A DNA stretch of 13,295 nt from ZCTH02-B3 sp036563895 (GTDB lineage: Bacteria > Bacillota > Bacilli > Paenibacillales > Paenibacillaceae). Positions 6,149 through 13,295 of the stretch are shown piece by piece. The notes under the pieces are model-generated. The model was not told the origin of the DNA. It made no database searches and saw only the letters and a list, made by a program, of their open reading frames with translations. A program made the position numbers and the translations under genes. The stretch covers positions 1 through 13,295 of the forward strand of contig DATCLN010000092.1 of the NCBI GenBank assembly GCA_036563895.1, given 5' to 3'. Numbering within the stretch: the stretch's first letter is position 1; each line of letters begins with the position of its first letter.

Positions 6149-7281
6149 GCGTCAGGAAGAAGATCCGGGTCGGCATGGTGGGCTACAAATTCATGGGCAA
6201 GGCCCACAGCCATGCCTACAAGGATGTCGGCATGTTTTTCGACATGGACGCCGATTATGTCATGAAGGCGATCTGCGGGCGCAACGAGCAGGGCGTGCGG
6301 GAGGCGGCGGCCCGGTTCGGCTGGGAAAGCTGGGAAACCGACTGGCGGCGCCTCGTGGCCCGGGACGACATCGACATGATCGACATCAACACGCCCAACG
6401 ACTCGCACAAGGAGATCGCGCTGGCGGCGATCGCGAGCGGCAAGCACGTGCTCTGCGAGAAGCCGCTGGCCCTGAATCTGGCGGACGCCCGCGAGATGCT
6501 GGAAGCGGCGGAGAAGGCGGGCGTCAGGCACGGGGTTTTCTTCAACTACCGGTTCCTGCCCGCCGTGCAGCTGGCCAAGAAGATCCTCGACGAAGGCCGG
6601 ATCGGCGAAATCCACCATTACCGGGCGACGTACCTGCAGGACTGGCTGATCGATCCGAACGCGCCGATGGCGTGGCGGCTGCGCAAGGAAACCTCCGGCT
6701 CCGGCGCGCACGGGGACATCAACGCCCACTGCATCGACCTCGCCCGTTTCCTGATCGGCGAGTTCGACCGTGTTGTCGGCCACAGCCGCACCTTCGTCAA
6801 GGAGCGTCCGTGGCCGGACGGCTCGGGGAAGGGCGAGGTCACGGTGGACGACGCGACCGGGTTTCTCGCCGACTTCAAAAACGGCGCCATGGGCGTGTTC
6901 ATCGCCACCCGCTTCGCCGCCGGCCGCAAGAACGCCAACACCTTCGAGATCCACGGCAGCCGCGGCTCCATCCGCTGGGATCTGGAGCGGCTCAACGAGC
7001 TGGAAGTGTACTTCCGCGACGACGAGCCCGAGCTCGCCGGCTACCGCCGGATTCTCGTCACGGAGCCCGTGCACAAGTACGCGGGCAACTGGTGGCCGCC
7101 GGGCCATATCATCGGCTACGAGCACGGCTTCGTCCACATCGTGTACGAGTTTGCGCAGCACATCGCGACGGGCTCGCCTTTCGCGCCGACGTTCTACGAC
7201 GGGGTGAAGTGCCAGCAGGTGCTGGAGGCGGTGGACCTTTCCATCGAACGCGGCGCCTGGGTACGCGTCGACGAACTGTGA
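6136..7281 (+). CDS. Gfo/Idh/MocA family NAD(P)-dependent oxidoreductase
   Basis: Predicted cytoplasmic sugar or glycoside dehydrogenase of 381 residues. The N-terminal Rossmann domain has RVGMVGYKFMGKAHSHAY (11-28) as the dinucleotide-binding loop and the family signature CEKPLA (107-112) with catalytic K109. The C-terminal substrate domain has GDINAHCIDLARFL (193-206), supplying the usual Asp (D194) and His (H198) that pair with the lysine. The GYKFMGKAHS...FFDMD variant recalls levoglucosan- and glucoside-3-dehydrogenase-like members, but this is from memory. The start is GTG 6136 or GTG 6139; GCGGGGGA lies just upstream and suits 6139 slightly better. It overlaps the isomerase gene by 13 bp, so the two are surely co-expressed and probably act in sequence. 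Confidence 0.92.
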   Translation: MVGVSVRKKIRVGMVGYKFMGKAHSHAYKDVGMFFDMDADYVMKAICGRNEQGVREAAARFGWESWETDWRRLVARDDIDMIDINTPNDSHKEIALAAIASGKHVLCEKPLALNLADAREMLEAAEKAGVRHGVFFNYRFLPAVQLAKKILDEGRIGEIHHYRATYLQDWLIDPNAPMAWRLRKETSGSGAHGDINAHCIDLARFLIGEFDRVVGHSRTFVKERPWPDGSGKGEVTVDDATGFLADFKNGAMGVFIATRFAAGRKNANTFEIHGSRGSIRWDLERLNELEVYFRDDEPELAGYRRILVTEPVHKYAGNWWPPGHIIGYEHGFVHIVYEFAQHIATGSPFAPTFYDGVKCQQVLEAVDLSIERGAWVRVDEL

Positions 7282-7308
7282 TTCTGAAAAAGTGCAAGGC
7301 CAACGCAG

Positions 7309-7343
7309 AGCGGGTTGTCCCCCGGAGGACAACCCGCTTGTTT
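7309..7343 (+). terminator. Hairpin terminator between convergent operons
   Basis: A perfect 12-bp stem, AGCGGGTTGTCC (7309-7320) with GGACAACCCGCT (7327-7338), closes a 6-nt loop and is followed by TGTTT. It sits 27 bp after the oxidoreductase stop and directly abuts the end of the convergent rhamnosidase gene. On the - strand the same stem has no good T run, so it is best assigned to the + operon; it may partly stop both. Confidence 0.7.
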
Positions 7344-9931
7344 CAATCCGGTCTGACCGCGGAAGGAGCGCGACGGCTTCCATTGGCGCCGCCGGCGGGC
7401 ATTTCGCAGGCGAATTCGTGCCGCCCGCTGGCGAGCTCATGCTGTTCGCCGTTCGGCAAGACAAGGGTGCAGGTCGTTGAGACCGGAACCGTGACACGAA
7501 TTTCAAAAAGACGATCGCGCAGACGCCATTCGGTCTCGGCGCGGCCGTACGGCGTCTTGACGCCGGCGGCGGCATGGGTGATGCCTCCGCCGACGACCGG
7601 AGCCACGCGAAACGTCCGGTATCCGCCGCTCGTCGGTTCGATGCCGGCAAGACGGCGGTACAGCCAATCCCCCACGGAGCCGTGGGCGTAATGGTTGAAG
7701 GACACCATCCCCGCATCCGATCCGTCTTCCTTCAAATGGCCGAGGTTGACGGTTCCGTCCGGCCTTAGCGCATCCCATCGTTCCCAAATCGTCGTCCCGC
7801 CGGCTTTCACCGTATACAGCCAGGATGGGCATTCCTCCTGCAGCAGCAGGTCGTAAGCCGTATCGGCATGGCCGAAATCGGACAGGGCAAAGAGCAGGTG
7901 GGGCGTGCCGGGAAATCCCGTAGCCAGGCGGTTCCCCGCCTCCCGCACGAGCCGGGCGAGGTTGTCCGCCATCGCTTTCGTTTCTTCGCCTTCCGTCATG
8001 CCGAAGACGAGGGGCAGCGCGTAGCCGGTCTGGAATTCGTTTTTCAGCTTGCCCTTGCCGTCCGTAAACACGCGGCGATACGCCCGGATGGTCTTTTCGC
8101 GCCACCGCCGGAAACGGGCCGCGTCTTTCCCGTACCCCAGCATTTCGGCGATTTCGGCGGCGATCCCGCAGGAATGGGCGAAATAGCAGGTGGCGATCCA
8201 TTTGCCTTTCTTCAGCCATTGCCTGATGTTTTCGCCCGGGGCGCACCAGTCGCCGAAATGAAACGGCCACCGCCAGATGTACCGTCCGTGCGGGGTGAAG
8301 GAAAGAAATCCCGCCCACCATTTGGCCGCTTTCAGGAATTTGCGGATGGTGGGGTATTGCCGCCGCAACAATTCGATGTTCCCGCGAGCCAGGTATTCCG
8401 CCCAGGGGACGAGGACGCAGCTGTCCCCCCAGACGGAAGTGGCCATGACGGGCCATACGTCGCCGCCGCGGGGCACCACCATCGGGATGCCGCCGCCCCG
8501 GCCCTGTTCCGCCCGCATGTCCGTCAGCCATTTGTCAAAGAATCTGCCGAGGTCGAACAGGAAACAGGCGGTCCGGGCGAAAACGGCGATGTCGCCGGTC
8601 CAGCCCATGCGTTCGTCCCGCTGCGGACAGTCGGTCGGTATATCGACAAAATTCGATTTGCCGCTCCAGCGGATGTTTTCGTGCAGCCGGTTAATCAATG
8701 CGTTGGAGCAGGAAAACCGTCCGATTTCCTCAAAATCCGAATGCAGCGCAAAGGCCGCCAGCTCCAGATCCTCCGGTTCAATGCCCCGCACGCCGACATA
8801 GCGGAAACCCATGTACGTCAGGCGCGGCGAATATTCCTGTTCGCCGTCCCGGCATATGTAGGTGGCCGTCGCCTTCGCCGTCCGCAGCGGCTTGACGAAC
8901 AGTTCCCCGTCCACCAGCACCTCCGCGTGGCGAAACACCACTTGCTGTCCGTGCCGGCCGCGCAGCCGGGCCGAAATGACGCCGGCGAAGTTTTGTCCGA
9001 AGTCGTAGATCCATTCCCCGCTTGGCGCCTGCCGTATCGCAACCGGCCGCAACACGTCCCGCACCCGCACCGGATCGCCGTATTGGGCAAGCAGAACGGG
9101 CTTGTGACGGGGGTTCGCCGCGTCGGCCGGTTTCCAGTGAACCGCATCCAGGTCGACGGTGGCGTCATAGGTTTCCCCGTCATACCAATCGGCCATCCGG
9201 TAATTCCCTTCCAGGGTGACTTCCCACGTCTCATCGGTGCCGATCACGTCCCGGGTGCCGTCCGCGTACTCGAGGTAAATCTCGCAGAGAAACAGGGGCC
9301 GGTCGGCGCTAATCCGGTTTTTTCTCCGGTAGGTAAAAGTCCCGACCGCCCAGCCGCCCGCGACAATGGCCGTCAGCGTGTTGTTCCGCCCGAGACGGTC
9401 CGTGAGGTCATACGTCTGATACTGCATCTGATGGGCGTAGGACGTGAAACCCGGCGCGAAATAGTCGTTGCCGACCTTGCGGCCGTTCAGCATGAGTTCA
9501 TAGATGCCGAAGGCCGTCGCATTTACCCAGGCGCGGCGGACCGGCCTGTCCACGGCGAAAGCGCGGCGGAACGTCATCGGGACGGGGGAAGTTTTTTTCG
9601 GAAACCGCAAGGAACGGTCGGTGATCCATTTCGCCCGCCATGGCGTGCCAAGACGGCCGGTGGAAAACGAGGCCTCCGCTTTCGCCGTTTCGCCGCTCGT
9701 CCCCGTGGCCTCCACGCGCACGGTGTACACGGTGAACGGTTGAAGCTCGCACTCCACCCAATTGTTGATCTGATCCGTCGTTTCCTTTTTCCAATTGCCC
9801 ACGGTGATGACGGCCCTGTGCAATGCTTCCCCTGGCCGGTCGGATTCCAGAGAGAAAGAAACGCGCGGTTTCCGGTCCGTCACGCAGCCGCCAACCTTGC
9901 CGTCAATCCGGATTTCCGAGATTTTAAGCAC
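7343..9931 (-). CDS. Alpha-L-rhamnosidase, glycoside hydrolase family GH78
   Basis: Hydrolyses terminal alpha-L-rhamnose from glycosides; 862 residues, a normal GH78 length. The N-terminal part (about 1-95) is a fibronectin-like module. Next comes the carbohydrate-binding region with FGIYELMLNGRKVG (141-154), then YDFGQNFAGV and MGFRYVGV. The (alpha/alpha)6 catalytic barrel begins about 400 and has DCPQRDERMGWTGD (434-447), with E440 the likely general acid, and TTIWERWD (713-720), with E717 the likely base. FNHYAHGSVGDWLYR and a C-terminal beta domain follow. No signal peptide is seen, so it should act in the cytoplasm on imported substrate. The start is GTG 9931, preceded by GGAGGGAG (9945-9938). 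It overlaps the symporter gene by 8 bp, and this ribosome site lies inside the symporter gene. Confidence 0.95.
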   Translation of the reverse strand: MLKISEIRIDGKVGGCVTDRKPRVSFSLESDRPGEALHRAVITVGNWKKETTDQINNWVECELQPFTVYTVRVEATGTSGETAKAEASFSTGRLGTPWRAKWITDRSLRFPKKTSPVPMTFRRAFAVDRPVRRAWVNATAFGIYELMLNGRKVGNDYFAPGFTSYAHQMQYQTYDLTDRLGRNNTLTAIVAGGWAVGTFTYRRKNRISADRPLFLCEIYLEYADGTRDVIGTDETWEVTLEGNYRMADWYDGETYDATVDLDAVHWKPADAANPRHKPVLLAQYGDPVRVRDVLRPVAIRQAPSGEWIYDFGQNFAGVISARLRGRHGQQVVFRHAEVLVDGELFVKPLRTAKATATYICRDGEQEYSPRLTYMGFRYVGVRGIEPEDLELAAFALHSDFEEIGRFSCSNALINRLHENIRWSGKSNFVDIPTDCPQRDERMGWTGDIAVFARTACFLFDLGRFFDKWLTDMRAEQGRGGGIPMVVPRGGDVWPVMATSVWGDSCVLVPWAEYLARGNIELLRRQYPTIRKFLKAAKWWAGFLSFTPHGRYIWRWPFHFGDWCAPGENIRQWLKKGKWIATCYFAHSCGIAAEIAEMLGYGKDAARFRRWREKTIRAYRRVFTDGKGKLKNEFQTGYALPLVFGMTEGEETKAMADNLARLVREAGNRLATGFPGTPHLLFALSDFGHADTAYDLLLQEECPSWLYTVKAGGTTIWERWDALRPDGTVNLGHLKEDGSDAGMVSFNHYAHGSVGDWLYRRLAGIEPTSGGYRTFRVAPVVGGGITHAAAGVKTPYGRAETEWRLRDRLFEIRVTVPVSTTCTLVLPNGEQHELASGRHEFACEMPAGGANGSRRAPSAVRPD

Positions 9932-11417
9932 CGGATGCTCCCTCCAGCCGCAGCGCGATTTCCCGTTGCTTCCGTGCCAGGCCTTTTTCCACGTTCAAGA
10001 AAGCCAGCAGGGTGGCCAGAACCAGACTGGTGATCGTCTCCAGCCCGACGAACGAGAAGATGATCACTTCCTGCACGCTTGCCGATTGCTCCGCAATGAG
10101 ACGATCTCCCTCCATGTAGGGCGGCACGTACCCCGCCGAGGCCAGCATTCCGTTGAACAGGCCGGTGCAGACGCCGACCATGGCCATCGAGATGGTGGTG
10201 AACATCGCCATCGCGATGCCGTCGCTGCGGAAGCGGGATTTCCATTCCAGGTGATCCAGCGTGTCGGCGAACAGGGCCATGATGATGTACGCGCTGGGCA
10301 GAAAGCCCAGGTTTTTGATGAACTGGCCGATCAGGACGAGCGTCAGATCCCGGGGGAACAGCCAGCAGATGGCGCTGCCCAGCGAGACGATCAGAAAACC
10401 CGCCAGCGTCAGGTTTCGCTTGCCGAACCGTTTGGCCAGCGGCCAGACGAGGAAGACGCCGATGCCCATCGGGATGCCGCCGATGGCCGAGATCAGCGTG
10501 ATGGTGATGCCGTCGTTGTAGGTGCCCAGCACGTAGTTGCAGTAATAGATGAGACTGATGTTTTTCATGTTGACGGCGAAGTAATAGATCAGGAAATAGG
10601 CCAGCAGGACCATCATGTAGCGGTCGGTCGCGATGGCCTTCAGTTGCTGCCCCAGGGACGGTCCCCGCTTTTCCCGCGATGCCGGGGGCGCAAGCTCCTG
10701 TTCGGCGGTAATGCGCTCTTTCGTGTAGTAATACTCCAGCAGCGTAAACGGCAACACGGCGACGGACAGGATGCTCATGACCGTGATCCAGAGGGACTTG
10801 TCCACGCCGATGGCCGGCAGGACGAGCATGGGGAACAGCAGGGCCACGAAGGTGCCGGTGATCATGATGGTGGACACCTGGCTAAAGACGGACAGCTTGT
10901 CCCGCTGGGCCGTGTCGCGGATGGACAGCGCCACCATCAGGTTGTGGCTCATGTTGTACATCGTATAGGCGAAACTGTAAAACAGATTGTACGACAGCAC
11001 GATCCAGACCAGTTGCACGGTTTTGCCGGCTTGGGGAATTGTAAAAAGCAGAATGCCGGTCACCGTCATCAGCGGAGCCGACAGCAGGAGCCACGGGCGG
11101 GCTTTGCCCTGGCGGGTCCGCGTCCTGTCGATGATGTAGCCCATCAGCAGATTCGTGAAGGCGTCGATGATTTTGGACACGATCGGGAAGGCGACCAGAA
11201 ACGCTCCGCCGGCCAGGGTGGTCAGCCCGATCACGTCGGTATAGTAAACGTTCAGATAGCTGGCCAGAACCGCATTGAGCAGCAGGGCGCCGGACGGACC
11301 GGCCAGATAGCCGAGCCAGCGCTCCTTGGCCGTCGTGTCCGGGGAACGGATCCGTGAATCCAGCCATTTGGCCTGCCACCATTTCTGCCACATCGAACCG
11401 GCAATCCCGCGCGTCAT
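9924..11417 (-). CDS. GPH-family (glycoside-pentoside-hexuronide) cation symporter
   Basis: Integral membrane sugar or glycoside importer, 497 residues, related to MelB/XynB-type carriers (MFS_2). A 30-residue polar N-terminus precedes about 12 hydrophobic segments. LGYLAGPSGALLLNAV (35-50) is the usual first helix. KIIDAFTNLLMGYIIDRTRT (82-101) followed by RQGKARPW (102-109) matches the GPH loop motif, with D85 and D97 as the conserved acids. A charged central loop lies about 231-262. The start ATG overlaps the GH3 stop as ATGA (11414-11417), with AAGGGGTG a few bases upstream. Its place between two glycosidase genes says it imports their substrate, probably an intact glycoside or disaccharide. 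Cation and substrate are not determinable. Confidence 0.92.
   Translation of the reverse strand: MTRGIAGSMWQKWWQAKWLDSRIRSPDTTAKERWLGYLAGPSGALLLNAVLASYLNVYYTDVIGLTTLAGGAFLVAFPIVSKIIDAFTNLLMGYIIDRTRTRQGKARPWLLLSAPLMTVTGILLFTIPQAGKTVQLVWIVLSYNLFYSFAYTMYNMSHNLMVALSIRDTAQRDKLSVFSQVSTIMITGTFVALLFPMLVLPAIGVDKSLWITVMSILSVAVLPFTLLEYYYTKERITAEQELAPPASREKRGPSLGQQLKAIATDRYMMVLLAYFLIYYFAVNMKNISLIYYCNYVLGTYNDGITITLISAIGGIPMGIGVFLVWPLAKRFGKRNLTLAGFLIVSLGSAICWLFPRDLTLVLIGQFIKNLGFLPSAYIIMALFADTLDHLEWKSRFRSDGIAMAMFTTISMAMVGVCTGLFNGMLASAGYVPPYMEGDRLIAEQSASVQEVIIFSFVGLETITSLVLATLLAFLNVEKGLARKQREIALRLEGASGA
9938..9945 (-). promoter_or_regulatory. Internal ribosome-binding site for the rhamnosidase gene
   Basis: GGAGGGAG on the - strand lies 6 nt before GTG 9931, inside the last codons of the symporter gene. 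It fixes the rhamnosidase start and points to translational coupling across the 8-bp overlap. Confidence 0.75.
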
Positions 11418-13295
11418 TCTTCAGCACCCCTTGTGGCCGTTTCCTTGGGCAGCGGAATCGGCTTTTCTTTTTTCAGCAAAAGCGACAATCCCTTGAGCCA
11501 GCGTCCGTTGGCGAAGGCCACGACAGCCTCGGCCAGGTGGTAGGGAAATGCTCCGCTGGACGACATGCACATCGTGCGAACCGATTCGAAGGGCAGCATG
11601 CGGACGAGGAAGTAGGAATTCTTGATCATGCTGTCGCGTTCCAGCGAATCGGGCATCTTCAGGGCTTTCTCGTAATCGCGGCGGATCGTCCGCATCAATA
11701 TGTTGTAGAACAGCCGGCCCGTCCAGGTGCGCCGGAATTCCATAAGCGGGGTTTCCATCGTCAACTCGGGTTTCTTCTTCTTTCCGGCTGCAGGCGTCTC
11801 CGATGGATCCTCGTATCCGGCCAGCCGGCCAAAGCACGGCGGAATGTCCCGGGGAGGCGTGGCGTAAGCCTCGGCCACCTCGGGCGGATACGGGTTTTTG
11901 GCCTCTTCGCCGTCCGTTACCCGCAGTTCGGCGGTCAGGCGGATGTCGGCGGCGGAAGCGGCCAGGAGCAGTTCGTAGACCCCGTTTTCCAGCACCCGGC
12001 GGCCAAGCCCCGCGTGCCAGAAGGACAGGTCCTTTTTGTCAAAAACAAGTTCCACCCGTTTGGTTTCGCCCGGATGCAGGAACACTTTGGCGAAGGCCAC
12101 GAGCTCCTTGTCCGGCCTGAACACCGCGCTCGATTTGGAGCGGGCGTACAGCTGGACGACCTCGGCTCCGGTTCGCTGTCCGGTGTTTGAAATCTCGGCG
12201 GTCACGACGACCTTGCCGCCTTCCTCCCGGACGGCCATGTTGCCGTATTGGAACGTGGTGTAGGACAGGCCGTATCCGAACGGGAAACGCAGTTTCGTGC
12301 CGGCTTTGTCATACGCCCGGTAGCCGACATAGACGCTTTCGTAATAACGGGCGACAGGGCCGCGGTTGTAATCCGCATGGCAGCTCGTGTCCTCCAGGCG
12401 CAGCGGCCAGCTTTCCGCCAGTTTGCCCGACGGCGTCGCTTCCCCGAACAGCAGGGCAGCGGCCGCCTCGCCACCGCTCATGCCCGGCAGCACCATGTAC
12501 AGAAGGGCGGACAACCCGTCGAAGAACGGCAGTTCCACCGGCGCCCCGGCAAACAGGACCAGCACCACCTTTTTGCCGGTCGCCAGCAACAGGTTCAGCA
12601 GTTCCGTCTGGTTGTCCCCGAGGCGCATGTGCTCCCGGTCGAACCCTTCGCTTTCCTCGAGATCGGTGAGTCCGCCGAAGAACAGGATCGTGTCCGCCCC
12701 GTCGGCGGCCCGGACGGCCGCATGCTCCAGCCGGGCATCCCGCCGGGGATCGAAACTCCGGTACCCTTTTTCGTAAATATAGGCGATGCCGCGCCGGTCA
12801 AACGCTTCCTTCGGCGTGATGACGCGGGTCGGCTGCACGAGGGAAGAACCGGCGCCCTGGAACCGCATTTTTTCGAACATTTCGCCGACCACCAGGATCC
12901 TCTCATTTCCCGACAGAGGCAAGGTCCCGTCGTTCTTGAGCAGCACGGCGCTTTCCTTTGCGATCTCGCACGCCAGCGCCGCATGTTTCTCCGGATCGGG
13001 CCGGACCGCCGGTTCCGGAACGTCCGCGTCCGCCGCGTTCGGCTTTCCCGGGACGGCCCGCGCCTTGCCGGACCGGCAGCGTTCGATCAGGCGCAGCATC
13101 CGCCGGACGGACGCGTCCAGCACCTCGGCGGGCAGCCGGCCGCTTTTCGCCGCTTCGAGGATCGATTTCCGGTTGTGCCACACCCCGCCGGGCATGTCCA
13201 GGTCGCAGCCCGCCAGAAGCCCTTCCACCCGGTTGCTGGTGGCGCCCCAGTCCGTGATCACCACGCCGTCGAAACCCCATTCGTCCCGCAGGATG
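11414..13295 (-). CDS. Glycoside hydrolase family 3 beta-glycosidase, N-terminus beyond the window
   Basis: Retaining beta-glycosidase, probably a beta-glucosidase; about 626 residues are visible and the frame stays open to the window edge. The fragment begins with ILRDEWGFDGVVITDWGA, the conserved end of the GH3 barrel; the Asp of TDWG (codon 13252-13250) is the catalytic nucleophile. The second domain has AVLLKNDGTLPL and LEESEGFDR, whose second Glu before GFDR (codon 12649-12647) is the likely acid/base. FPFGYGLSYTTF precedes a fibronectin type III-like domain (about 345-450 counted from GTG 13264). A further helical tail of about 110 residues, with METPLMEFRR and SSSGAFPYHLAEAV, resembles tails of other Bacillota GH3 enzymes. 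No PA14 insertion is visible. Whether it is exported cannot be judged without the N-terminus. It is the first visible gene of the operon with the symporter and rhamnosidase. Confidence 0.95.
   Translation of the reverse strand, partial: ILRDEWGFDGVVITDWGATSNRVEGLLAGCDLDMPGGVWHNRKSILEAAKSGRLPAEVLDASVRRMLRLIERCRSGKARAVPGKPNAADADVPEPAVRPDPEKHAALACEIAKESAVLLKNDGTLPLSGNERILVVGEMFEKMRFQGAGSSLVQPTRVITPKEAFDRRGIAYIYEKGYRSFDPRRDARLEHAAVRAADGADTILFFGGLTDLEESEGFDREHMRLGDNQTELLNLLLATGKKVVLVLFAGAPVELPFFDGLSALLYMVLPGMSGGEAAAALLFGEATPSGKLAESWPLRLEDTSCHADYNRGPVARYYESVYVGYRAYDKAGTKLRFPFGYGLSYTTFQYGNMAVREEGGKVVVTAEISNTGQRTGAEVVQLYARSKSSAVFRPDKELVAFAKVFLHPGETKRVELVFDKKDLSFWHAGLGRRVLENGVYELLLAASAADIRLTAELRVTDGEEAKNPYPPEVAEAYATPPRDIPPCFGRLAGYEDPSETPAAGKKKKPELTMETPLMEFRRTWTGRLFYNILMRTIRRDYEKALKMPDSLERDSMIKNSYFLVRMLPFESVRTMCMSSSGAFPYHLAEAVVAFANGRWLKGLSLLLKKEKPIPLPKETATRGAEE

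Noticed and set aside
7868..10033. A 721-codon open frame on the + strand across the rhamnosidase gene.
   Set aside because: It is the antisense shadow of GH78, whose catalytic motifs are clear; the shadow product has low-complexity Pro/Arg/His composition.
9795..11357. A 520-codon open frame on the + strand opposite the symporter.
   Set aside because: The product is a hydrophilic Asp/His/Gln-rich string, the expected antisense of hydrophobic membrane codons.

Overview
This window looks like chromosomal DNA of a high-GC member of the Paenibacillaceae or a related Bacillota lineage. The inference rests on a PhoP/PhoR pair of Bacillus type (including a PhoR-like sensor domain), purine-rich Shine-Dalgarno sequences, a sigma-A promoter with a CcpA-style operator, and a GPH-family sugar symporter beside GH3 and GH78 glycosidases. 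No mobile element, CRISPR array, tRNA or rRNA was seen.

Left part (1-3985, + strand): the 3' end of a single-chain class I [4Fe-4S] fumarate hydratase, then a PhoR-like sensor histidine kinase, then a PhoP-like response regulator. The kinase precedes the regulator, the reverse of the order in Bacillus. The two are separated by a strong intrinsic terminator and by a separate promoter carrying two TT(T/A)ACA motifs spaced like a PhoP box, so the regulator probably has its own, possibly autoregulated, transcription unit.

Central part (4051-7342): an AraC-family regulator on the - strand, divergent from a two-gene + strand operon. The operon encodes a sugar phosphate isomerase/epimerase-type TIM barrel and an overlapping Gfo/Idh/MocA oxidoreductase. 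The intergenic region holds one promoter in each direction and a cre-like palindrome just downstream of the predicted start of the + operon. The + operon ends at a 12-bp-stem hairpin.

Right part (7343-13295, - strand): an operon of a GH3 beta-glycosidase (5' end beyond the window), a GPH-type glycoside symporter and a GH78 alpha-L-rhamnosidase. The genes overlap by 4 and 8 bp. The rhamnosidase has no visible signal peptide.

Together the centre and right parts read as a glycoside-utilisation locus. A rhamnosyl- and glucosyl-containing glycoside, such as a plant rhamnoglucoside, would be imported by the symporter and trimmed inside the cell by GH78 and GH3. The isomerase plus oxidoreductase pair would act on the released sugar, or directly on the glycoside by 3-oxidation chemistry as in the E. 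coli YcjR/YcjS pair or C-glycoside deglycosylation systems. The substrate is inferred from enzyme families, not shown by the sequence. No wholly unknown system was identified; the glycoside module and the rearranged phoR-phoP control region are the parts most worth following up.
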